64,000 bases of DNA from Pollutimonas bauzanensis. Its GTDB lineage: Bacteria > Pseudomonadota > Gammaproteobacteria > Burkholderiales > Burkholderiaceae_B. Under the pieces are notes generated by a model that was not told the DNA's origin, did not search any database, and worked only from the letters and a program-made list of their open reading frames with translations. Made by a program: the position numbers and the translations under genes. This document shows positions 7,892-16,027 of this stretch, in pieces. Position 1 is the stretch's first letter; each line of letters begins with the position of its first letter. The stretch spans positions 45,064 through 109,063 of the forward strand of contig NZ_FQXE01000018.1 in NCBI RefSeq assembly GCF_900129885.1, in the 5' to 3' direction.

Positions 7892-8960
7892 GCACCCGGA
7901 AACGCACCAGCACCCGGTACAGCACCATATACGCCACGACAAACAAGGCCGTAAAGCCGATCAGCACAGGCTCGTTCTGCCAGAACAGCAGCGCGGCCAG
8001 CCCGGCCAGGGACGAAAACGCCCACAGGAAGGGGGAAGTCATGGCATTGCGCTGGATCTTGCGGCGCCGTTTGCCCGGGCCCGCCTCCGCCCAGCGCACG
8101 ACACGCCGGTAGATCAGCATGTGCAGGTGGACGCGGTCGGGCAGGGCCGGCGACATGCGCCGCAGGAAAACCTTGCGGTAGATGGAAAACAGCGTTTCGA
8201 ACACCGGATAAAAACAGAGCAGCAAGGGAAACCAGGCCGAAACATTGGCGTGGCGCCCCAACAGCAAGATGGCCACCACGCCTATCATGTAGCCAATAAA
8301 ATAGGCGCCGCCAGCGCCCAGGAAAATCAGCCCGCTGGGATAATTCCAGACCAGGAACCCGCAAATCGCGCCTATCATGCACGCCGACATCACCAGCAGC
8401 AGGCGGTCGCCCACGCAATAAGCCACATAGGCGAAGCCCGCGAAGATCAAGGCCGATACCACGGCCGCCAGCCCGTTGTAGCCGTCGATGATATTGATCG
8501 CATTGGCCGCGCCGCCAATGACGATGAGCGTCGCAATGAATGATATCGCCGCGTACTGCAGCAGCCAGTCGGCGCCCAGCACATTCATGCGGATCACCTG
8601 CGCATCCAGCACGCAGTAGGCCAATACGCCGGATATTCCGACAAACAGGAAGCGCAGCCGGACCGATGCCCTTCTGCTCACGTCCGCGGCCAGGCCGCCC
8701 ATGAAGGCGGGCAGGGAGCATAGCCATATCAACAGCAATGGCGCCAGCACCTGCGGCTCGCGATACGCCAAGGGCGCGCTGCTCGCCAGCACCGCCAATA
8801 CCAGCGCCACCCCGCCCATGCGCGGCACAGGGCGCGCGCAGCATTTCCGGGCCTCCGCCAAACCGCCATCGGCGCAATGGCGGCTATGTAAATATTTGTA
8901 GCGCACCAGTATGAGCGTCAAGGCCAAGGACGCCAGAAAGGCGGTAAGGAGATACACCAT
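7857..8960 (-). CDS. WecA/MraY-like polyprenyl-phosphate sugar-1-phosphate transferase
   Basis: A 367-residue polytopic inner-membrane enzyme with about ten hydrophobic segments. Family motifs are RPVPRMGG near residue 45 (uridine/Mg binding loop), NAINIIDGYNGLA near 155 (the catalytic Asp loop) and a His-rich cytoplasmic loop DRVHLHMLIYRR near 280. Members transfer HexNAc-1-P from UDP-sugars to undecaprenyl phosphate and so start O-antigen or capsule repeat units. The MraY-specific pattern is absent and no murein genes are near, so WecA-like is preferred. It stands alone, about 39 kb from the LPS locus, convergent with LysR. It could initiate the glycan built by the distal locus, but that is inference. 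Confidence 0.85.
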   Translation of the reverse strand: MVYLLTAFLASLALTLILVRYKYLHSRHCADGGLAEARKCCARPVPRMGGVALVLAVLASSAPLAYREPQVLAPLLLIWLCSLPAFMGGLAADVSRRASVRLRFLFVGISGVLAYCVLDAQVIRMNVLGADWLLQYAAISFIATLIVIGGAANAINIIDGYNGLAAVVSALIFAGFAYVAYCVGDRLLLVMSACMIGAICGFLVWNYPSGLIFLGAGGAYFIGYMIGVVAILLLGRHANVSAWFPLLLCFYPVFETLFSIYRKVFLRRMSPALPDRVHLHMLIYRRVVRWAEAGPGKRRRKIQRNAMTSPFLWAFSSLAGLAALLFWQNEPVLIGFTALFVVAYMVLYRVLVRFRVPRWMVVRKREG

Positions 8961-9281
8961 GCGTTAGACCGGCAAGTCCTTTATGTTTGTAGTCGGGTTC
9001 GCCGCAAGCCCCTGAAAACGCCTCTCCATATATTTGCAAGCCTAGAAAATGCCGATCAGCAAGAACTATGCCGGAAGCGCCCAGACGCGTTTTGTTACGG
9101 ACCTCAGCATGAAAGAAAGCACGGACTTCAACAATAGGGCGTGCGGCTACCGCCGCCCGCGATTTCATGTTTCTTGAGACGAACGGGTGCGAATTTGGGA
9201 CATGCGGGCATGGAAGCTGGCAGCGGTTTCATCAACAATGCATATGGGTTTTCCATCCTATCCATTGCATTCCAGGCCCCC
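8961..9281. other. Intergenic stretch, no gene seen
   Basis: These 321 bases lie between the divergent WecA-like gene and the carboxymuconolactone decarboxylase-like gene. They must hold both promoters. Frames here are short and unlike any family I recognise, and no strong dyad or T-tract was found. Confidence 0.5.
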
Positions 9282-9848
9282 ATGTCACGTCTTCCCGTTT
9301 TCGCGGCGGAATCCGCCCCCGAAGCCAGCCGTCCGCTGCTCGAGCAGGTCAAGGCCAATAACGGCTTCGTCCCCAACCTGATCGGCGTTCTGGCGGGATC
9401 CCCGCAGGCCCTTGAAACCTATCTGGGCGTTGGCGCGACCAATGGCCGCAACAGCCTGAGCCTCGCCGAACGCGAGGTGGTGCAACTGACGGCCGCGCGC
9501 ATCCATGGCTGCGGGTTCTGCGTGGCCGGCCACACCGCGGCCGCCGTCAAGGGCAAGGTCTTCAGCCGCGAGGATACCCTGGCGCTGCAGCATGGCCGGC
9601 CGCTGTCCGACGCCAGGCTGCAGGCGCTGGCCGGCTTCACCGGGCAGGTGATCGCCGCGCGCGGAGCGGTGTCCGACGAGGCACTGCGGCACTTTCTCGA
9701 TGCGGGCTATTCCCAGCGCCAGGCGCTCGAAGTCGTGCTCGGAGTGAGCCTGGCGACACTATGCAATTTCGCCAACAATCTGGCGCGCACCGAGCTCAAT
9801 CCGGAGTTGCAGCCCTACGCCATTGGCTCGCTGGAGCGCCAGTCATGA
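9282..9848 (+). CDS. Carboxymuconolactone decarboxylase/AhpD-like protein
   Basis: A 188-residue all-helical protein of the CMD/AhpD superfamily. The core motif is GCGFCVAGH, a CxxC with a following His, seven residues after the LTAARIH helix, as in AhpD-like alkylhydroperoxidase homologues. Such proteins reduce peroxides through the Cys pair or act as decarboxylases when the Cys pair is absent; the intact CxxC points to redox chemistry. The ATG at 9282 is chosen because the conserved sequence begins SRLPVFAAESAP; the open frame continues upstream to 9141 without similarity and the Shine-Dalgarno is weak. It is the first gene of a probable operon with the ABC transporter that follows. Confidence 0.8.
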   Translation: MSRLPVFAAESAPEASRPLLEQVKANNGFVPNLIGVLAGSPQALETYLGVGATNGRNSLSLAEREVVQLTAARIHGCGFCVAGHTAAAVKGKVFSREDTLALQHGRPLSDARLQALAGFTGQVIAARGAVSDEALRHFLDAGYSQRQALEVVLGVSLATLCNFANNLARTELNPELQPYAIGSLERQS

Positions 9849-9894
9849 ACCGCGGCGTTGCCGATCTCCCTCCAGCGCACTCGCCGGGACCGGC

Positions 9895-10689
9895 ATGAAT
9901 GCCGTCCCGCCCCATTCCGGGCCTGGCGTCCTCACGCTGCAGGCCCAGGGCCTGCGTTTCGCCTACCCCGGCCAGGCGCCGGTGTTCAGCGACCTGTCTT
10001 TGCAGGTGCGCCCCGGGGAAATCGTCGCCTTGCTGGGCGGCAGCGGCTGCGGCAAATCCACACTGCTGCGCGGACTGTCCGGCCTGGCCGCGCCGCAGGC
10101 CGGCGAAGTGCGTTTTCTCGGCGCGCCGCTGACGCGTCCGCATCCGCGCGCGGCGCTGATCTTCCAGCATGCCAGTCTGCTGCCATGGCGCGATACCCGC
10201 TCCAATGTGGCGTTCGGACTGGATTTCAAGCGCCAGCCGCGGCTCGATGCCGGCGTGCGCCAGCGGCGCGTCGCCGATGCGCTCGAGGCGGTCGGCCTGG
10301 CCGACCGCGCCCGCAGCTATCCCGCGCAGCTCTCGGGCGGGCAGGCCCAGCGGGTGGCGCTGGCGCGCGCGCTGGTACGGCAGCCGGCGCTGCTGTTCGC
10401 CGATGAACCCTTCGCGGCCCTGGACGCCATCACGCGCGCGCAGATGCAGCGCCTGCTGATCGCGCTGGTGCACCGCTGGCAGGCGGCAGTGCTGCTGGTG
10501 ACGCATGACATCGACGAGGCCATCGTCGTGGCCGACCGCATCCTGCTGATGGGATGCGAGGCCGATGGGCCTGCGCGCATTGTGCAGGAATGGCCGGTCG
10601 CCATCGAGCGGCCGCGGGAAGGCCGCGCCCGCGCCGCCGCCGAGCTGCATTTCGAAATTCTTACCGCGCTGCAGTCGCTGCACGCCTGA
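9895..10689 (+). CDS. ABC transporter ATPase, SsuB/TauB/NrtD type
   Basis: A 264-residue nucleotide-binding subunit. Walker A GGSGCGKST is at residues 48-56, the Q-loop in ALIFQHASLLPWRD, the signature LSGGQAQRVALARAL, Walker B LLFADEPFAALD, and the H-loop THDIDEA. The LLPWRD after the Q-loop is characteristic of the nitrate/sulfonate/taurine importer group. The ATG at 9895 is preferred over the longer frame from 9823 because the homologous region begins shortly after. It lies 46 bases after the AhpD-like gene and 31 before the binding protein, so these form one operon. Confidence 0.93.
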   Translation: MNAVPPHSGPGVLTLQAQGLRFAYPGQAPVFSDLSLQVRPGEIVALLGGSGCGKSTLLRGLSGLAAPQAGEVRFLGAPLTRPHPRAALIFQHASLLPWRDTRSNVAFGLDFKRQPRLDAGVRQRRVADALEAVGLADRARSYPAQLSGGQAQRVALARALVRQPALLFADEPFAALDAITRAQMQRLLIALVHRWQAAVLLVTHDIDEAIVVADRILLMGCEADGPARIVQEWPVAIERPREGRARAAAELHFEILTALQSLHA

Positions 10690-10720
10690 CACTGGCAACC
10701 CCCACGAAAGGAGTCATCGC

Positions 10721-11953
10721 ATGTCCGTTCCTGATCGACCCACCCATATTTGCGCCAGCAGCGCGTGCAACTGCCACCTGACGCGCCGCGACGTGCTGCG
10801 CCTGGGCGCCCTGTCGGCTGCCGCGGCCATGGCGCCATTGCTGAAGATGCGCGATGCGCGCGCCCAGTCCTTCAAGGGCGATGACCAGCCGGTGCGCATC
10901 GGCTATCTGCCCATCACCGATGCGGCCACGCTGCTGGTCGCGCATGGCCGCAAACTCTACGAGGCCGAAGGGCTGCGCACCGAACCGCCGCGGCTGTTCC
11001 GCTCCTGGGCCCAGCTTGTGGAGGCCTTCATCGCGGGCCAGGTCAATGTGATCCACATGCTGTCGCCCGCCACGCTCTGGCTGCGCTATGGATCGAAGTT
11101 CCCGGCCAAGGTCGTCGCCTGGAACCATATGAGCGGCTCGGCGCTGACAGTGCGTCCCGATATCGATGCGGTGAGCGACCTGGGCGGCAAAGTGGTTGCC
11201 ATCCCGTTCTGGTACTCGGTCCACAATGTCGTGCTGCAGCGCCTGCTGCGCGAGAACAGCCTCGAGCCGGTCAGCCGGCCCCGGGACGGCGGGCTCAAGG
11301 ACAATGAGGTCAACCTGATCGTGCTGCCGCCGGCCGAGATGGTGTCCGCGGCGGCGAACAAGGGCATTGCCGGCTTCATCGTGGCCGACCCCTTCAACGC
11401 CGCCGCCGAGTCGCTGGGGGTGGGCAAGGTGCTGCGCTTCACCGGCGATGTGTGGAAGGACCATGCATGCTGCGTTCTGACGCTGGCCGAGCAGGACATC
11501 GCGCAGCGTCCCGAATGGGTCCAGCGCGTGACCAACGCGGCGGTGAAAGCGCAGCTCTGGATCCGCGGCAACGAGTCAGAGACGGCGCAATTGCTGGCGC
11601 GCGATGCGCCAGGCAAATACACGCCGCACAACCTGCAGGTGCTCGACAAGGTACTGTCCTCGGCCGACTATCGGAACTATGAAGCCTCGGGAGTCGTCCG
11701 GCACAAAGACTGGGGGCAGCGGCGCATCGACTTCCAGCCCTATCCGTTTCCAAGCTATACCGAGGAACTCGTGCGTTCGCTGCGCCTGACCCGCGTCGAA
11801 GGCAACGCCGAGTTCCTGCAGGAACTGGACCCCGCCTTCGCGGCCCGGGATCTCGTCGATGACCGCTACGTGCGCCGCGCCATCGAGGACGTCGGCGGCC
11901 TGGAGGCCTTCGGGGTGCGCGGCGGATGGACCCGCAGCGAGGTGCTGGGCTGA
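10721..11953 (+). CDS. ABC transporter substrate-binding protein, nitrate/sulfonate type, Tat signal
   Basis: A 410-residue periplasmic binding protein. AAAGGAG lies seven bases before the ATG. The N-terminus has a twin-arginine signal (LTRRDVLRLGALSAAAAMAP at about 21-40), unusual for importer receptors and suggesting export in folded or cofactor-bound form. After it comes VRIGYLPITDAATLLVAHG, the NMT1/SsuA-like opening. Four Cys lie in or near the leader or later (ICASSACNC, DHACC). The neighbours are the matching ATPase and permease. The ligand cannot be read; nitrate, sulfonate, taurine and thiamine-precursor receptors all share this fold. Confidence 0.9.
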   Translation: MSVPDRPTHICASSACNCHLTRRDVLRLGALSAAAAMAPLLKMRDARAQSFKGDDQPVRIGYLPITDAATLLVAHGRKLYEAEGLRTEPPRLFRSWAQLVEAFIAGQVNVIHMLSPATLWLRYGSKFPAKVVAWNHMSGSALTVRPDIDAVSDLGGKVVAIPFWYSVHNVVLQRLLRENSLEPVSRPRDGGLKDNEVNLIVLPPAEMVSAAANKGIAGFIVADPFNAAAESLGVGKVLRFTGDVWKDHACCVLTLAEQDIAQRPEWVQRVTNAAVKAQLWIRGNESETAQLLARDAPGKYTPHNLQVLDKVLSSADYRNYEASGVVRHKDWGQRRIDFQPYPFPSYTEELVRSLRLTRVEGNAEFLQELDPAFAARDLVDDRYVRRAIEDVGGLEAFGVRGGWTRSEVLG

Positions 11954-12729
11954 TGACGCGCAAGCGCGCGGCCTGGCGCGGCGCGCTGCTGCCATTGGCG
12001 GGGATTCTGGCGGCGCTGGCGCTTTGGGCCCTGGGCGTGGCCGCCCTGGAGGCGCGCACGCCGATCGCCAGGGCGTTTTCGCCGGCTGCCAGCGGCAGGG
12101 CGCTGCTGTCGCTGCTGGCAGCCGGCGAATTGTGGCCGCACGCGCTGGCCAGCCTGAAACGGGTCGGCCTGGGAATTGTACTGGCGGTGTCGGCCGGCGT
12201 TCCGGCCGGGCTGGCGCTGGGGCTGTCTCCCACCTTTCGGGCCGCGGTGACTCCCTTGTTCCAGTTGCTGCGCATGATCTCGCCGCTGTCGTGGATGCCG
12301 CTGGCCGTGATGGCGCTGGGTATCGGCGACGCGCCGGTGGTCTTCCTGCTGGTCTTCGCCGCCATCTGGCCTATCCTGCTCAACACGGCAGCGGGGGTGG
12401 CGGCGCTGGACGTCGACTGGCTGCGCCTGGCCGAGAGCCTGAGCGCGACACGCCGGGAAATCGTCTGGCAGATCGTGCTGCCCGGCGTGGTCACGCATGT
12501 GCTCACCGGCTTCCGGCTGGCCATAGGCATTGTCTGGATCGTGCTGGTGCCCGCCGAAATGCTGGGCGTATCGTCGGGCCTGGGCTATTTCATTCTCGAT
12601 ACGCGCGACCGCCTGGCCTACGATGAGTTGACAGCAACGATCGTGGTGATCGGCCTGCTGGGCTATGCGCTCGATGCCTTCGCCCGGACCGGCTATCGTC
12701 TATGGACGCGCGGCGAAGGCTCCGCATAG
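11953..12729 (+). CDS. ABC transporter permease, SsuC/TauC type
   Basis: A 258-residue inner-membrane subunit with about six transmembrane segments. The BPD_transp_1 EAA loop is visible as LAESLSATRREIVWQIVLPG. The ATG at 11953 overlaps the TGA of the binding protein gene (TGATG) with GAGGTG upstream, showing translational coupling. With the two previous genes it makes a complete importer (ATPase, receptor, permease). The next gene is a convergent AraC regulator 64 bases away. Confidence 0.92.
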   Translation: MTRKRAAWRGALLPLAGILAALALWALGVAALEARTPIARAFSPAASGRALLSLLAAGELWPHALASLKRVGLGIVLAVSAGVPAGLALGLSPTFRAAVTPLFQLLRMISPLSWMPLAVMALGIGDAPVVFLLVFAAIWPILLNTAAGVAALDVDWLRLAESLSATRREIVWQIVLPGVVTHVLTGFRLAIGIVWIVLVPAEMLGVSSGLGYFILDTRDRLAYDELTATIVVIGLLGYALDAFARTGYRLWTRGEGSA

Positions 12730-12793
12730 GCCGCCAGCCGCGGCGCCATGGCCCGCCCCGTCATGAACGCGCCGCCGTTGCCGCCGCGCCGGG

Positions 12794-13732
12794 CTATTGC
12801 AGCACGGTCCCCAGCCCGCCCGGCCGGTTGCCGCGCCGCCACGCGCCGGGCTGCTCGCCGGTAATCTTCTTGAAAGCGCGGCTGAACGCCGCGCTGGACC
12901 GGTAGCCCACGTAGTCGGCGGCGCGTTCGATGCTGTCGCCCGACTCCAGGCGCTGCGCGGCGATACGCATGCGCAGCGTCGCCAGGAAGGCGGCCGGCGA
13001 TTGTCCGGTGAGATCGCCGAAATGGCGGCAGAAATTGCTTCGCGACATATGCACGCGGGTCGCCATTTGTTCGACCGTCCAGTCGCGGCCCGGGGCGGAC
13101 AGCACGTCGGCCAGCAGGCCGGCCATTTTGGTGGTGCGCGTCAGGCTCCATATGCCCGCCAGGCTGCGCATGTCCCTCGATACCGCCCGCCGGATCGCAT
13201 AGAAGAGCAGAACTTCCACCAGGCGGGCCAGCAGCGGTGAGGGTTGTTCCGGGTCGCCGCCCGCCTCGGCGCGGATCAATTCAAAGACAGTGGCCAGGTG
13301 CCCGCTGTCCGTATCGTCGGCGCGAACCAGGATGGCTTCGGGAAGGCTGTCAATCAGCAGGTGGCTCATGGCTCCGCGAAACTCGAAGAAGCCGCAGGCA
13401 AGGCCGGTGCCGCCGCCGGGCACGCGCGCCTCGAGCGGCAGCATGGCCGCGGGAGCGTGGTGGATTCTGGAGCCCGGCTCGGCGTTGAGCCGATGGGGCA
13501 CATCGCGCAGGAACAGGACGCTATCCCGCGGCATCAGCGGGATGGATGCGTGCCCGGGCCGGTGCAGCCAGCACTGGCCGTCGAGAACCAGATGGAAACT
13601 GCCCAGCAGCCTGCCGGCCGTCGATGCCTGCCAGGCGCCGCAGTAGCGGCCGGCATGGAACACGGTGGTTTCCAGGCGCAAGCTGCCCAGCAGCCAATTG
13701 ACGAGTTGATCGCAAGAGAAAGTGGTTTCCAT
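12794..13732 (-). CDS. AraC family regulator with cupin-type sensor domain
   Basis: A 312-residue regulator. Residues 1-190 are a cupin_6-like ligand domain (GRYCGAWQASTAGRLLGSFH, LMPRDSVLFLRDVPHRL). Residues about 210-305 hold two helix-turn-helix units (MATRVHMSRSNFCRHFGDLT and ADYVGYRSSAAFSRAFKKIT) of the AraC/XylS type. It converges on the ABC permease and is divergent from the Rid-like gene, so either could be its target; neither is certain. Confidence 0.9.
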   Translation of the reverse strand: METTFSCDQLVNWLLGSLRLETTVFHAGRYCGAWQASTAGRLLGSFHLVLDGQCWLHRPGHASIPLMPRDSVLFLRDVPHRLNAEPGSRIHHAPAAMLPLEARVPGGGTGLACGFFEFRGAMSHLLIDSLPEAILVRADDTDSGHLATVFELIRAEAGGDPEQPSPLLARLVEVLLFYAIRRAVSRDMRSLAGIWSLTRTTKMAGLLADVLSAPGRDWTVEQMATRVHMSRSNFCRHFGDLTGQSPAAFLATLRMRIAAQRLESGDSIERAADYVGYRSSAAFSRAFKKITGEQPGAWRRGNRPGGLGTVLQ

Positions 13733-14049
13733 GCGATCGAATGTATCAACCTAATATCGCATCGCCAAATATTGCTTGGTCAATAGCTTATGCCAGGCCG
13801 GCGCCCGGCGCGCCTGCCGTGCCCGGCGTGCTTGCGGGCGGCAGGCATCGCGGCACATCGCCCGACGGCCGCTGCGGCCTTCCGGCTTGGCCGCAATCTT
13901 GATCTGCCTCAAGGATACGGAAACGACGCCATTTTGCCCATGTTTGAACATTCCAAATTCATGCCTGATCGTCCCAATTCGCGGCCAGCATGCTCCTTTG
14001 CCGACAGCCCCAACTTACACTGGCCGGACGGAAATTCAAGGAGGGAAGT
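13733..14049. other. Intergenic region between AraC and Rid-like genes
   Basis: This stretch of 317 bases separates two divergent start codons. The left half is AT-richer near the AraC start; the middle is very GC-rich with repeated GGCG words and no convincing gene. AAGGAGG at 14038-14044 is the ribosome binding site of the Rid-like gene. No clear operator is seen. Confidence 0.5.
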
Positions 14050-15324
14050 ATGCAGCATCAAGGAGCCGCCCATCCGGTCGCCGACACCAATGCGGGCGCC
14101 GAGGCGAACGTCAATGCCAAGGCCGGCGACAGCGCCGATGTCAACGCGCCGCGGCATCTCTACGCCGCGGTGTCTCCCCATCTGGGCGGCACCTGCCAGG
14201 CGCAACTGGCCGGCGCCGTCGCGCAGATCGCCGATGCCTTCTCGGCCCAGGGCGGGAAGATCACCAGCCTGGCCGTGTTCTTTCGCGACCCGGGGCAGGC
14301 CAGGCAAGTGGACCTGCTTCTGCGCGAGCTCTATGGCGCGGGCAAGATGCCCGCCACGAGCTACATCGACCAGGCGCCGTGCGACGAGCGCAGCCTCGTG
14401 GCGCTGGAAGCAACGGGAGTGGCGGGCGATGCCACGGTCGAATACCACAGCCCCCAAGTCACCGTCGTCCGCTACGACGGCGTGGCCTGGGTCCAGACAG
14501 GCCATTCCGCGGCGCGGGGCCACTGGCATACCGGCAGCGCCTATGATCGCAGCGTGCAGGCCATGAGGCAGACCAAGCGCCTCCTGGCCAGTGTCGGGGC
14601 GAGCATGGACCAGATCCTGCGGACCTGGTTCTATATGGGCGGCATTGTCGCCGATGATGCGGGCGGCGCACCCGGCACCCAGCGCTACAAGGAACTCAAC
14701 CGGGCCCGCACGGACTGCTTTCGGCACATCGACTTTCTGGCCGGCCGCGTTCCCGGGCCCGCCGGGCGGACGGTCTATCCGGCGTCGACGGGCATCGGGA
14801 TGGCGGGCGACGATGTCCGCCTGTCGGTCCTTGCGCTGATGACGGACCGCAGCGATGTCCTGGCTGTGCCGCTGGAGAACCCGCGCCAGGTCGCTGCCTT
14901 TGATTATGGGCAACATTACAGCCCCCAGTCTCCGAAATTCTCGCGCGCGATGGCGGTGGTCCATGGCGATCAGGCGACCATCTATATTTCCGGGACCGCT
15001 TCCATCACCGCATCGGAAACGCAGCACTTGGGCGACGCGGCCAGACAGACCGGAGAAACGCTCGAGAACATCGCCGCCCTGATCGGCGAAGAGAACCTGG
15101 CCGGACATGGCCTGCCCGGATTCGGCACCGGCCTGCGGGGATTGGGCCTGGTGCGCGCCTATGTCAAGCATCTCGAGGACTACCCCGCCGTCCGCGCCAT
15201 TTGCGAACAACGGCTGGGTGGGATTCCCATCGTCTACGCCATCGGCGACGTCTGCCGGGAGGATCTGCTGGTGGAGCTGGAAGGGATAGCCCACTCCGCC
15301 AGGCCGGGGGCGCCCGGCGCCTAG
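14050..15324 (+). CDS. Protein with two Rid (YjgF/YER057c) domains
   Basis: A 424-residue cytosolic protein made of two Rid-like halves. The N-terminal half (about 35-170) has LYAAVSPHLGG and PATSYIDQAPC. The C-terminal half (about 270-420) has IYISGTASITASETQHLGD followed by a strand with LGLVRAYVKHLEDYP. The order resembles FkbO/Hyg5-type chorismatases and other fused Rid proteins. Single RidA proteins deaminate imines; fused ones include chorismate hydrolases. The chorismatase active-site Glu/Arg set could not be confirmed by eye, so the activity is left open. A strong AAGGAGG five bases before the ATG suggests good expression. The gene downstream is probably co-transcribed. Confidence 0.7.
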   Translation: MQHQGAAHPVADTNAGAEANVNAKAGDSADVNAPRHLYAAVSPHLGGTCQAQLAGAVAQIADAFSAQGGKITSLAVFFRDPGQARQVDLLLRELYGAGKMPATSYIDQAPCDERSLVALEATGVAGDATVEYHSPQVTVVRYDGVAWVQTGHSAARGHWHTGSAYDRSVQAMRQTKRLLASVGASMDQILRTWFYMGGIVADDAGGAPGTQRYKELNRARTDCFRHIDFLAGRVPGPAGRTVYPASTGIGMAGDDVRLSVLALMTDRSDVLAVPLENPRQVAAFDYGQHYSPQSPKFSRAMAVVHGDQATIYISGTASITASETQHLGDAARQTGETLENIAALIGEENLAGHGLPGFGTGLRGLGLVRAYVKHLEDYPAVRAICEQRLGGIPIVYAIGDVCREDLLVELEGIAHSARPGAPGA

Positions 15325-15463
15325 CCCTGTGCATGCCGCAGCTGGAATCGCAGGAGGAAAACCATGAAACCATGCCGCGCAATACTTGTTTGAAGCATTG
15401 TGAATATCCGCCGTCAAAGGCGAATGAAGACGCAACCGAAACATTCAATCTGAGAGGACAACG

Positions 15464-15937
15464 ATGACGAAGACTCTTTTCGAGGTCAGTGATGAAACCA
15501 AGCTGGAAGGACTTTACGGCCTGCTTGAAGAAGCGATCAATTTGGTGGAAGGCTACAACTGGGTTGCGCACCGGCGGACCCGGCCATCCATCGAGGCGGC
15601 CATCAAGGATTTCCGCAAATTCCGGGAGGGCGAGCTGGATACGGACCTGGGCTCGAAGCGCTGGTTCAAGGCCCTTGCCAAATTGGCCGAAGAAGTGGGC
15701 GACATGACCGCCGAGCAATCGGCCTATGTGCTGGCGGTTGCCGAGGTCGCGCACGCGGCCGCCCACCTGGGCCACCTCAACCTGGCGATGAGCCGCGGGG
15801 ACAGGACGGAGGCCGACCGCAAGTATGTGGCGCTTCAGCGCGCCTATGTCAACTTCGGGCTGCGCGGCGTCGACCAGTTCATCGAGATCGTGGATGCCGG
15901 CGCCCGGCCCGTCAGGCCTCCCGCTGAATTTGCATAA
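15464..15937 (+). CDS. Uncharacterised helical protein, 157 residues
   Basis: I do not recognise this protein. It opens MTKTLFEVSDETKLEGLYGL and looks almost entirely alpha-helical, with a charged middle (IKDFRKFREGELDTDLGSKR) and an Ala/His-rich helix (EVAHAAAHLGHLNLAMSRGD). No signal peptide or membrane segment is present. GAGAGGA lies six bases before the ATG. It starts 140 bases after the double Rid-domain gene on the same strand and ends just before a long hairpin, so it is probably the last gene of that unit. Codon use matches the neighbours, which supports a real gene. Confidence 0.65.
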   Translation: MTKTLFEVSDETKLEGLYGLLEEAINLVEGYNWVAHRRTRPSIEAAIKDFRKFREGELDTDLGSKRWFKALAKLAEEVGDMTAEQSAYVLAVAEVAHAAAHLGHLNLAMSRGDRTEADRKYVALQRAYVNFGLRGVDQFIEIVDAGARPVRPPAEFA

Positions 15938-15946
15938 GGCGTTCCA

Positions 15947-16020
15947 GGCAGGCGCGGCGCAATTCGGCGCGGGCGGCCGAAAGCCGAACCGGGGGGGAAT
16001 TGCGCCATGCGCCGCCTGCC
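15947..16020. terminator. Long imperfect hairpin between convergent genes
   Basis: The left arm 15947-15965 (GGCAGGCGCGGCGCAATTC) pairs with the right arm 15997-16020 apart from a bulge of about five bases in the right arm; a smaller GGC/GCC stem can form in the loop. It lies between the convergent 157-residue gene and the first enolase-family gene, where a bidirectional terminator is expected. There is no T-tract, so rho-independent action is uncertain. Confidence 0.5.
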
Positions 16021-16027
16021 CATGCCT

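Noticed and set aside
8884..9168. 94-codon minus-strand frame upstream of the WecA-like gene
   Set aside because: It overlaps the start of the WecA-like gene, lacks a ribosome site and shows no family features.
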